The notes below the pieces were generated by a model that was not told where the DNA came from, ran no database searches, and worked only from the letters and a program-made list of their open reading frames with translations. Below, piece after piece: positions 7,327 to 12,884 of a stretch of 12,884 bases of DNA. Origin of the DNA: Gammaproteobacteria bacterium (GTDB lineage: Bacteria; Pseudomonadota; Gammaproteobacteria; Granulosicoccales; Granulosicoccaceae); the NCBI GenBank assembly GCA_020444765.1, contig JAGRHW010000060.1:1-12884 (forward strand). The letters are read 5' to 3'. Both the position numbers and the translations under genes were made by a program. Numbering within the stretch: position 1 is the first letter of the stretch; every line of letters starts with the position of its first letter.

Positions 7327-8630
7327 TGCGGCGTTAACCAGCCGTTGATGGCTTCCAGGTCGGTCAGTTCCAGAATGCCGGCGGCTTGCTTGAGCGCGAG
7401 CGTATTGAGGATATAGTCGTAGCGGGCGCTGGAATAATTGGCTCGAGCCCGGAAGACATCGCGCAGGGATTGCAGTACCTCGACCGCTGTACGGGTGCCG
7501 ACTTCAAAGCCGGTTTCAGTGGCTTCCGCGGCAATCTGGGTCGATTGCAGCGCCCGCTCCAGCGCTATCACACGGCTGATGCCGGCCAGTACACCACGGT
7601 AGGCGTTGCGGGTCTGCTGGGCGACATTGCGGCGAGTCAGTTCGTATTGTTCGGCAGCCAGTTTTGCCTGTGACTTTGCCTGCCGGGTTTGTGAGCTGAC
7701 CAGACCACCGGAGTAGATCGGAACATCGAGTTGCAGTTGCAGAGCGCCGATTTCACTGTCACCGGTGCCGCCGTCCTGGCTGGTGTTGGCATAGGATGCG
7801 CCCGCGCTCAAGGTCGGGAAGTGGCCGGATCTGGCCGCTTCGATTTGTTGATTAGCGATCTCTGCTGAATATTCGGCGACATGCAGAGAGAGGTTCTGGG
7901 TTTCGGCGGTGTTGACCCACATTTCGACCTCTTGCGGATCGGGTTTTATCAGGGGGGCCTCCTCTCCGAGTGGCTGGTAGTTTTCCACGTTCTGTCCGGT
8001 CACGACACGCAGCGCTTCACGTGCGTTTGCGAGGTTGTTCTCTGCAGCGATTTCTTCTGCCACAGCAAGGTCATAGGCCGCCTGGGCTTCCTTGACATCC
8101 GTGATCGCGATCAGTCCGACTTCAAAGCGTCTTTCCGCCTGTTCGAGCTGCTGTTCGATGGCTTTCTTTTCAGACTGGGCGAAAATCAGGTTCTCCTCGG
8201 CGGCCAGCACGCCGAAATAGACGCTGGCCGAGCGGAAAATCAGGTCCTGCTCGGCGGCCGTCAACTCGGCCTGGGCCTGGGCGATGGTCAGATCGGCCTG
8301 TTTCGAGACGATCCGGTTGGCACGGCTGTAGATCGACTGATTCAGCGACAGGGACAGTCTGTTGCTGTTATAGGTTTCGTTGCGGTCGTCGTTGACGTCG
8401 TTAAGTCCGGACGTGCCGCCAGCCTGGATTTGCGGCAGGAAAGCCGCTCTTGCCTGCTTGCGGGTTTCCAGGGCGCTTTCGTATTGATAGCTCGCGCTGC
8501 GGAACTGGGCGTCGTTTTTAAGCGCCAGATGATAGACATCGAGCAGATTTTCGGCCTGTGCCAGTCCATTTAACGCCAGGGATAAAGTGGCCGAAACTGC
8601 AACAGTAGAGGCTAGTTTAACTAGGTTCAT
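7323..8630 (-). CDS. tolC: TolC-family outer membrane efflux/type I secretion protein
   Basis: TolC proteins are trimeric outer-membrane channels that extend through the periplasm and work with inner-membrane pumps in drug efflux and type I secretion. The 435-residue precursor starts with a signal peptide: a Lys near the N-terminus, a hydrophobic core at about 7-22 and a likely cut after AQA at residue 26, before ENLLDVYHLALKND. The mature part has the two repeated helical OEP halves (roughly 30-220 and 235-430), rich in Ala, Gln and Glu as expected for the coiled-coil barrel. It is a little shorter than E. coli TolC. The ATG at 8630 is well supported by GGAAG at 8639-8643, 8 bases upstream. 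It heads the probable tolC-hydrolase-lpxL-waaA operon, with its stop inside the next start. No pump or adaptor gene is in the window, so the partners are unknown. Confidence 0.92.
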   Translation of the reverse strand: MNLVKLASTVAVSATLSLALNGLAQAENLLDVYHLALKNDAQFRSASYQYESALETRKQARAAFLPQIQAGGTSGLNDVNDDRNETYNSNRLSLSLNQSIYSRANRIVSKQADLTIAQAQAELTAAEQDLIFRSASVYFGVLAAEENLIFAQSEKKAIEQQLEQAERRFEVGLIAITDVKEAQAAYDLAVAEEIAAENNLANAREALRVVTGQNVENYQPLGEEAPLIKPDPQEVEMWVNTAETQNLSLHVAEYSAEIANQQIEAARSGHFPTLSAGASYANTSQDGGTGDSEIGALQLQLDVPIYSGGLVSSQTRQAKSQAKLAAEQYELTRRNVAQQTRNAYRGVLAGISRVIALERALQSTQIAAEATETGFEVGTRTAVEVLQSLRDVFRARANYSSARYDYILNTLALKQAAGILELTDLEAINGWLTPQ

Positions 8631-8659
8631 TGTCAGAACTTCCAGTTTAAAAGAGTATG

Positions 8660-8693
8660 GTCAATCGTTTTTTGCAGGTTAGTCAATGATTGA
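8660..8693 (-). promoter_or_regulatory. Possible operator repeats upstream of tolC
   Basis: A perfect 11-bp palindrome, TCAATGATTGA, lies at 8683-8693. GTCAAT occurs at 8682-8687 and again at 8660-8665, 22 bp apart, about two helical turns. They lie just downstream of the candidate promoter and ahead of the tolC ribosome site, where a repressor could act. No known regulator site was recognised, and AT-rich leader sequence can give such repeats by chance. Confidence 0.25.
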
Positions 8694-8703
8694 AAAAAAG
8701 CAA

Positions 8704-8732
8704 AAAACAGCAGGATCAGGCCGGGTTGTCAA
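8704..8732 (-). promoter_or_regulatory. Candidate sigma70 promoter for the tolC operon
   Basis: On the minus strand a perfect -35 hexamer TTGACA (8727-8732) is followed after 17 bp by TGTTTT (8704-8709), which matches only three of six -10 positions. Transcription would start near 8697 and give a leader of about 65 bases before the tolC ATG. The perfect -35 and exact spacing are the support; the weak -10 limits confidence. Confidence 0.4.
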
Positions 8733-8836
8733 ATACCGATCCGGGCTTGCTTTGCTGACGGCTTGATCCGTCCAAGGCAACCCCGTAAAACATGTCTTGA
8801 GACGTTTGCCGCCCGATCATTCAGGTCAGGAGTGTG

Positions 8837-9472
8837 CTAAAAATTGTCCAGCGGTTCCACCCAGGTTTCAAACAGTTTCTCTTCGGACCACTCCGTTTCA
8901 GATATCCGGGTTACCAGCACAGCGTGATGAACCGGGAAGTTGTGCTTGCCGACAAAGCAAAACAGTTTGCCGTCAATGGCCAGCTTTTCCTTACAGACGG
9001 AAGGAATATCGCTTGTCGAGCCGCTGAGCACAATGGCATCGTAAAGATCGCCTTTTCCGCAGTTCGCACTGGCGTCGCAGACCTCGATCTTATAGTTGCT
9101 GATACCAAGCTCCTTGAGTTTGTTGTCGGCGCCGCTTGCAAGCTCCGGAATGATTTCTAGGCTTTCCACATGGCGGCTCAGCGAGGCAAGACAGGCGGTC
9201 AGATAGCCGCTGCCCGTACCGACTTCCAGAACCTGATCGCTTTCACCAAGGGCGAGATTCTGCAATATGCGGCCCTCGATGTTCGGGTTGAGCATTTTTC
9301 GGCCATAACCGATCGGCAGGCGGGTGTCGCTGAAAGCCAGAGACTTGAGTGAGTCCGGCAGAAAATGCTCACGCGGTACCTTGGCGAAAATGTCAAGTAC
9401 CCGTTGATCCAGCACGTCCCAGGGACGCACCTGTTGTTCAATCATGTTGTCGCGTGCTGCTTGGAGATTCAT
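8837..9472 (-). CDS. PCMT (protein-L-isoaspartate O-methyltransferase) family methyltransferase
   Basis: The 211-residue protein has the PCMT layout: an N-terminal helical part with VRPWDVLDQRVLDIFAKVPR, a REHFLP segment, and the SAM-binding motif VLEVGTGSGYLTA at 81-93 with the acidic strand end EIIPE about 17 residues later. Canonical PCMT uses S-adenosylmethionine to methylate isoaspartyl residues in damaged proteins. Two family landmarks are altered. The PIGxGQTISQP loop reads LPIGYGRKMLNP (52-63), so the conserved TIS, including the serine thought important for catalysis, is missing. The usual VTAAP is replaced by VLSGSTSDIP. It may therefore act on another substrate. I chose the ATG at 9472 because GGAA lies about 10 bases upstream and the protein aligns with PCMT from there; a longer frame to 9538 has no support. 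It sits 206 bp upstream of tolC on the same strand and may be separately transcribed. Confidence 0.85.
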   Translation of the reverse strand: MNLQAARDNMIEQQVRPWDVLDQRVLDIFAKVPREHFLPDSLKSLAFSDTRLPIGYGRKMLNPNIEGRILQNLALGESDQVLEVGTGSGYLTACLASLSRHVESLEIIPELASGADNKLKELGISNYKIEVCDASANCGKGDLYDAIVLSGSTSDIPSVCKEKLAIDGKLFCFVGKHNFPVHHAVLVTRISETEWSEEKLFETWVEPLDNF

Positions 9473-9521
9473 TATCGAATGTTCCGGCTTCGTGTGATCG
9501 TAAGAGTTTGCATATTTTTTT

Positions 9522-9550
9522 ATTTTAACCTGAAACAAACCGATTGCGCA
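9522..9550 (-). promoter_or_regulatory. Possible promoter of the PCMT-like gene
   Basis: On the minus strand TAAAAT (9522-9527) matches five of six -10 positions and lies 17 bp downstream of TGCGCA (9545-9550), a poor -35 with three of six. AT-rich sequence follows. The -10 is the only good element. Confidence 0.3.
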
Positions 9551-9620
9551 GACCTACTTGATGACGAAACGTAACAAACGGGTAGGGGCGGGGACGATGT
9601 TTGAAGCAGTGGCTCAGGCA

Positions 9621-9713
9621 AACCGCAGCGGTTGTTTTCCACCCTCCTGACCGTTGACGGGAGGATGGTTCTGGCAAAAAGCCGGCCGGCCGCAGAGTGA
9701 GTCCGGACTGCGG
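9621..9713. repeat. Cluster of short inverted repeats (possible structured RNA)
   Basis: Four potential hairpins lie end to end: AACCGCAGCGGTT (9621-9633); CCACCCTCC (9639-9647) with GGAGGATGG (9660-9668), eight of nine paired; CTGGC-loop-GCCGG around 9671-9685; and CCGCAG (9690-9695) with CTGCGG (9708-9713). A GCCGGCCGGC palindrome sits at 9681-9690, and on the minus strand it is followed by five T. No known RNA family was recognised and no promoter was clear. The function and the transcribed strand are unknown. Confidence 0.4.
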
Positions 9714-9797
9714 ATGCTTCTTGTCAACCGGTGCCTACTTGGCTTATCAAGAACTCCTTTTGATTTGCCGTCGTGCCGGTTAGTGGATTGTCGCAAC

Positions 9798-9836
9798 CAA
9801 AAAAATAGCAACATGTGCCACGTTGTGGCACATGTT
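9798..9836 (-). terminator. Intrinsic terminator of cspA
   Basis: On the minus strand a perfect 12-bp stem AACATGTGCCAC/GTGGCACATGTT (9810-9836) with a 3-base loop is followed, after GCTA, by a run of seven T. It begins about 27 bases after the cspA stop. There is no T-run on the other side, so it should work only leftward. Confidence 0.85.
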
Positions 9837-9863
9837 TCAAGAGAGTCTGGATTGCGAAGCGGT

Positions 9864-10067
9864 TTAGCTTGCTTTGACGTTACTGGCTTGTGGCCCTTTC
9901 GCGCCCTGTTCGATGTCGAAGGTGACTTTCTGGCCTTCAGCCAGTGTTTTGAATCCGGTACCGTCAATGGCGGAAAAATGGACGAATACGTCGTCTCCAC
10001 CACTGTCTTGCGCAATAAAGCCAAATCCTTTTGTTTCGTTAAACCATTTTACGGTGCCTGTTGCCAT
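9864..10067 (-). CDS. cspA: Cold-shock domain protein (CspA family)
   Basis: This is a single 67-residue cold-shock domain, an OB-fold that binds single-stranded RNA or DNA and acts as an RNA chaperone in the cytoplasm. Both RNA-binding motifs are intact: KGFGFI at 13-18 (RNP1) and VFVHF at 27-31 (RNP2), after the usual [10 protein letters not shown] start. The length is standard. The ATG at 10067 is preceded by GAGG about 10 bases upstream. The candidate promoter places the transcription start roughly 105 bases upstream, giving a long leader as in cold-inducible csp genes, and an intrinsic terminator follows directly, so it is a single-gene transcript. Bacteria often hold several csp paralogues, so the precise letter (cspA, C, D or E) cannot be fixed, nor can cold induction be shown from sequence. 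Confidence 0.95.
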   Translation of the reverse strand: MATGTVKWFNETKGFGFIAQDSGGDDVFVHFSAIDGTGFKTLAEGQKVTFDIEQGAKGPQASNVKAS

Positions 10068-10624
10068 GATCTCAAAGCCTCAAAATTTATCAGTTACATG
10101 TTTCGCGACTGATTCAGAGATTGCAGTGGCTACAGGAAGTCCACACCGGCAACGACTAACTATCTGATGTCGCCTCTTAAGTGTACAAGATCCGAAGAGA
10201 CTGTAAAGCAGATTTTACATTCAAAAGCCACTCCCTTGGCAGTTTCAAGATGGTTGACAGATTTGGCAAAAAATTGCCGGATTTCAGTATCGTCGTCATT
10301 TTTGTTCAATTTAATTTCATTTTCGCCAGGGTAGTGGTTGTGAATCAGGGCTGATAGTCTATAGAATAAAATTTTGACGCTTAAAATGCTGTTCCGCAAA
10401 AAAATATCTGGAAATCGGTCAAAATGGATGAGGCTTCACAGCCCGACCACGCACCCAAAGTGTCAAAAAGTGAGCGAAAGCGGACGGGTTTCGCCGTACT
10501 TCAGGCTAGCTGCCGAGCAGCCTCAAGCCCTTTGTTGATCCGCGTTGTGATGGTATCGCTCTATGAATCTTGGCTCTCAACATGCTAGTAAATTGCTCGG
10601 GAGTGGTTTCCAGGCGCATGTGGC
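10068..10624. other. Intergenic region between divergent cspA and a glycosyltransferase-like gene
   Basis: This 557-bp interval carries the cspA leader and promoter on the minus side. On the plus side there is a weak promoter-like pair (TTGTGA at 10338-10343 with TAGAAT at 10362-10367, 18 bp apart), far from the next gene. A hairpin, AGGCTAGC with GCAGCCT and a one-base bulge, lies near 10503-10524. No gene could be supported: the short frames present lack ribosome sites or use TTG starts. Confidence 0.55.
10180..10207 (-). promoter_or_regulatory. Promoter of cspA
   Basis: On the minus strand TTTACA (10202-10207, five of six) and TACACT (10180-10185, four of six) are separated by 16 bp. Start of transcription near 10173 would give a leader of about 105 bases before the cspA ATG, consistent with the long leaders of csp genes. 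Confidence 0.55.
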
Positions 10625-11767
10625 GTGAAGTTGGAAAAAAATGGCAAGGTCATGTTGAATCGAATTGAAGTGCTGCTGGGAGACGCCCAGTCGCCTGGAT
10701 TCTGCTATGACAGGAACAAGTATTTTATAATTGCCCTGTCGCATTATATCGATGCCCAGTTTCGTCTCCGCCCCCTGTCTTCGGAGTTGTTTGCCTCATT
10801 GCGCGCCATGAATGTTCGCGGTGCCTACAAGTTTTGGGACCGCTGGGCCGTTATGGTGAACAAGGGCAGGCAACCTGTCACCAGCAATCATATCGGGCAG
10901 TATCTGTTCGTGTTTGATAATCTGACCATCAAGGTGGCCATAGACACCTCCGATGGCCGCCATATCCACAATTCCGAAATTCTCGATTGGAGTGACCTTT
11001 ACTTCAAGTGCAACTACTGGCCGGATGTCGACTATCCTGAAAAGGTGGTACCCCTGGTCAATGGTAACGGTACCTTATCACCCGCGAAAATCCGTAAGCT
11101 CGCCGGCTTGCGCAAGCATGAAAAGAAATATGATCTGGTTTACTGGTCGCGCATCTGGGCGGTACAGGGAACTAGTGTCGATGACAGTGGCGTCGAACAT
11201 AATATCCGGATTTTCGAGGCCCTGGCCAAAGTTGAGGGCAAGACCAATCTGTTGGCGGTTTTCCCCGAGGAAATGAACAGCGACCTGTTGCAGGGTTACC
11301 GCAAACGGCTCGATGAGGCTGGCGTAAAGTGGCAGAACGGCTGGGGGAGTATTAATTCCAAAGCGCTATGGAATTCACTGGCCAGTGCACGGATCAATTT
11401 CCTGAGGCCTGGCAACCACCTGTGCGTTTCATGGCGTATGATGGATTTGCTGTGCATGGGCGCCTGTATCGTCCTGGACGGCGCGCCGTTTGCGCAATGG
11501 CCCAAACCCCTGGTCGACGGCGTTAATTTTATCGAAACTGGCTGCACGCTTTCCCCCGATTATGAATTGCCGAGCATCGATCGGTATGAGCAATTAACGA
11601 GCAAAGTATCAGCATTGATAGCGGATCCGGATAAAATTCTCCAGATCTCGGAAAACAATATCCAGTACTTCAATGAGTTTGCCTCGATGAAGGCTGTCGC
11701 CCATTACATCCTGAGTATCGTCGAGCAGAAATACCCTGAGCTGAGCGCGCTTATTCAGGCGATTTAG
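10625..11767 (+). CDS. Glycosyltransferase-like protein, unrecognised family (GT-B/exostosin-like C-terminus)
   Basis: I do not recognise a named gene. The 380-residue protein has no signal peptide or transmembrane segment. Residues 120-142 carry DWSDLYFKCNYWPDVDYPEK and 168-178 KYDLVYWSRIW. The C-terminal half, SLASARINFLRPGNHLCVSWRMMDLLCMGACIVLDG (251-286), has the pattern seen in exostosin-like and other GT-B donor domains: a strand ending in RPG, an S-W-R helix and a small-residue G-A/C-I-V turn. It ends with a helical ADPDK...NIQYFNEFAS segment like the tail of group 1 glycosyltransferases. This suggests transfer of a sugar to a surface glycan, but donor and acceptor are unknown. The start is either GTG 10625 or ATG 10652; the latter has AAGG only three bases upstream and neither is strong. 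The 3' end overlaps convergent rhlB by 17 bp. It stands apart from the LPS genes to the left. Confidence 0.65.
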   Translation: MKLEKNGKVMLNRIEVLLGDAQSPGFCYDRNKYFIIALSHYIDAQFRLRPLSSELFASLRAMNVRGAYKFWDRWAVMVNKGRQPVTSNHIGQYLFVFDNLTIKVAIDTSDGRHIHNSEILDWSDLYFKCNYWPDVDYPEKVVPLVNGNGTLSPAKIRKLAGLRKHEKKYDLVYWSRIWAVQGTSVDDSGVEHNIRIFEALAKVEGKTNLLAVFPEEMNSDLLQGYRKRLDEAGVKWQNGWGSINSKALWNSLASARINFLRPGNHLCVSWRMMDLLCMGACIVLDGAPFAQWPKPLVDGVNFIETGCTLSPDYELPSIDRYEQLTSKVSALIADPDKILQISENNIQYFNEFASMKAVAHYILSIVEQKYPELSALIQAI

Positions 11768-12884
11768 CTTCGGCTGCTTTCGGGCGCCTGTTATTCCTGC
11801 GTCGGCCTTTCCCACTGGTTCCGCCTTTTTGGTCATCGTGTCCCGAGCGTTTTTTGCGGGCCGTGGTGCTTCTTGGTTTTCTTTGCGGGGGCTTTGGCGT
11901 AACCAGCAAGTCATCGCTGATGGGTGCAGTCGATATGGATTTGCCGATGTACTGCTCAATGTCGATCAAGGAAAAAGCATATTCGTCACAGGCAAAACTG
12001 ATTGCTTCGCCGGTCTTGCCAGCCCGGGCGGTGCGTCCGATTCTGTGCACATAGTCTTCAGCATTTTGCGGTAAATCATAATTGAAAACATGCGACACAT
12101 TGTCGATATGCAAGCCGCGTGCGGCGACATCAGTGGCGATCAGTATCGGCAGCTGACCGTTGGCGAAATCCCTGAGTATGCGCTGACGCTTGTTTTGTCT
12201 GACATCGCCCGAGAGCAGACCGCACTCAAAGTCGTTGCCTTTCAGGAAAGCCTCGACTTTTTCCCCGGCACGTTTGGTATTGACAAAAATCATGCTGCGG
12301 GCCGGTGACAAATGGCGCAGCAAACCGATCAGCAGAGGAATTTTTTCTTCGCTGGATGGGTGGTAAAGCGTCTGATTGATGCCGTCGGCGGTGATGGTCT
12401 GAACGTCGGTTTTGACATTCTCGGGGTTGTTCATATGTTCGTAGGCAAGCTCCATCACCCGGTGCGAGAGAGTGGCTGAAAACAGCATGCTCAGGCGTTT
12501 TTCCGGGGCGGGCATACGACGCAGCAGATAGCGTATATCACTGATGAAGCCGAGATCGAACATGCGGTCAGCCTCATCCAGTACTACGCTTTCTATCTGT
12601 TTGAGGTTAAATACGCCTTGCTTGAAATAATCGATCAGGCGGCCCGGTGTGCCGATCAGAATATCGACGCCTTCGGCGATACGGTTTCGTTGTTTCTCGT
12701 AGTCGGTGCCGCCGTAGGCGATAGCGACCTCAAGCTTGCAGTGTTTGCCGATCATGCAGGCGTCGTTATAGATTTGCAAGGCGAGTTCGCGGGTTGGCGC
12801 CAGAATCAGTGCCCGAGGTTGAGGATTTTTTCTTTCGCCGGGCGGGTTCAGCAGCAGTAAACGGAACAGGCCGATCAGAAAAGC
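11751..12884 (-). CDS. rhlB: ATP-dependent RNA helicase RhlB, partial (N-terminus beyond window)
   Basis: The frame is open to the right edge, so the N-terminus with the Q motif and Walker A is missing; 377 residues are visible. RhlB unwinds RNA using ATP and in enterobacteria joins RNase E in the degradosome. Seen, numbered in the visible fragment: APTRELA at 29-35 (motif Ia), TPGR at 79-82 (Ib), VLDEAD at 101-106 (II), SAT at 136-138 (III) and HRIGRTARAG at 280-289 (VI). ATDVAARGLHI and an ACDEYAFSLIDIEQYIG stretch match RhlB better than RhlE, DeaD or SrmB. The tail from about 331 is rich in Arg and Lys (RRRNNRRPK), a typical RNA-binding extension. Motif VI has Ala where E. coli RhlB has Gly (GRTAR). 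The stop overlaps the convergent glycosyltransferase-like gene by 17 bp. No start or regulatory site is inside the window. Confidence 0.92.
   Translation of the reverse strand, partial: AFLIGLFRLLLLNPPGERKNPQPRALILAPTRELALQIYNDACMIGKHCKLEVAIAYGGTDYEKQRNRIAEGVDILIGTPGRLIDYFKQGVFNLKQIESVVLDEADRMFDLGFISDIRYLLRRMPAPEKRLSMLFSATLSHRVMELAYEHMNNPENVKTDVQTITADGINQTLYHPSSEEKIPLLIGLLRHLSPARSMIFVNTKRAGEKVEAFLKGNDFECGLLSGDVRQNKRQRILRDFANGQLPILIATDVAARGLHIDNVSHVFNYDLPQNAEDYVHRIGRTARAGKTGEAISFACDEYAFSLIDIEQYIGKSISTAPISDDLLVTPKPPQRKPRSTTARKKRSGHDDQKGGTSGKGRRRNNRRPKAAEAKSPE

Larger units (their letters stand above)
9473..9863. other. Intergenic region, PCMT-like gene to cspA: terminator and inverted repeats, no gene
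   Basis: No convincing coding sequence was found on either strand; open frames here are antisense extensions of cspA or lack a start and ribosome site. The interval holds the cspA terminator at its right end, a run of inverted repeats between about 9609 and 9720, and AT-rich sequence next to the PCMT-like start, where its promoter should lie. Confidence 0.6.

Noticed and set aside
7881..8573. 230-codon plus-strand frame antisense to tolC
   Set aside because: It lies wholly within the well-supported tolC coding region, has no domain, and is explained by codon bias of the real gene.
9610..9618. AGCCACTG on the minus strand, as in cobalamin riboswitches
   Set aside because: The B12 box and the other conserved blocks are missing, and the downstream gene (PCMT-like) is not a usual target.
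9609..9700. Resemblance to a c-di-GMP (GEMM) riboswitch: GGCAAACC followed later by GCAAAAAGCC on the plus strand
   Set aside because: The spacing between the two segments is too long, the GNRA loop and GGGACGCAAAGCC block are absent, and no plus-strand gene follows to be controlled.
10177..10299. A 40-residue ATG frame on the minus strand overlapping the cspA promoter
   Set aside because: No Shine-Dalgarno, no homology I recognise, and it overlaps regulatory sequence; ribosome profiling would be needed to revive it.
10160..10399. A 79-residue open frame on the minus strand upstream of cspA
   Set aside because: It depends on a TTG start without a ribosome site, has no recognisable domain, and its 3' part holds the cspA promoter elements.

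Overview
The window reads as chromosomal DNA from a Gram-negative gammaproteobacterium. The evidence is a Kdo transferase, a Kdo kinase of the KdkA type, an LpxL-type lipid A acyltransferase, a heptosyltransferase, a TolC-family outer-membrane channel and an RhlB-type DEAD-box helicase with a basic tail. I cannot name the genus. No tRNA, rRNA, CRISPR array, insertion sequence or integrase was seen, and codon use looks even across the genes.

Bases 1-4518 hold five cell-envelope sugar-transfer genes on alternating strands: a partial GT-B/glycerophosphotransferase-like gene (-), a second complete one (-), a third (+), a GT9 heptosyltransferase (-) and kdkA (+). Convergent ends overlap or nearly touch, and divergent starts are very close. 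This is the least conventional part of the window. Three relatives of the CDP-glycerol glycerophosphotransferase family surround inner-core LPS genes, which suggests an unusual phosphate-containing core or surface decoration.

Bases 4524-9472 are a leftward block: a PCMT-like methyltransferase, then tolC, an isochorismatase-fold hydrolase, lpxL-like and waaA. tolC/hydrolase overlap by GTGA and lpxL/waaA by ATGA, so tolC to waaA is probably one operon starting at a promoter near 8704-8732. LpxL-like and WaaA act on the lipid A-Kdo region, KdkA phosphorylates Kdo, and the heptosyltransferase extends the core.

Bases 9473-12884 hold a cold-shock protein gene (-) with a long leader and a strong intrinsic terminator, two gene-poor intervals (9473-9863 and 10068-10624), an unrecognised glycosyltransferase-like gene (+), and the 3' part of rhlB (-), which runs off the right edge. 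The interval 9609-9720 carries several closely spaced inverted repeats with no assigned role.

The best candidates for something new are the glycerophosphotransferase-like cluster, the PCMT relative that lacks the usual substrate-loop motif, and the isochorismatase-like enzyme coupled to tolC. None amounts to a proven new system from sequence alone.
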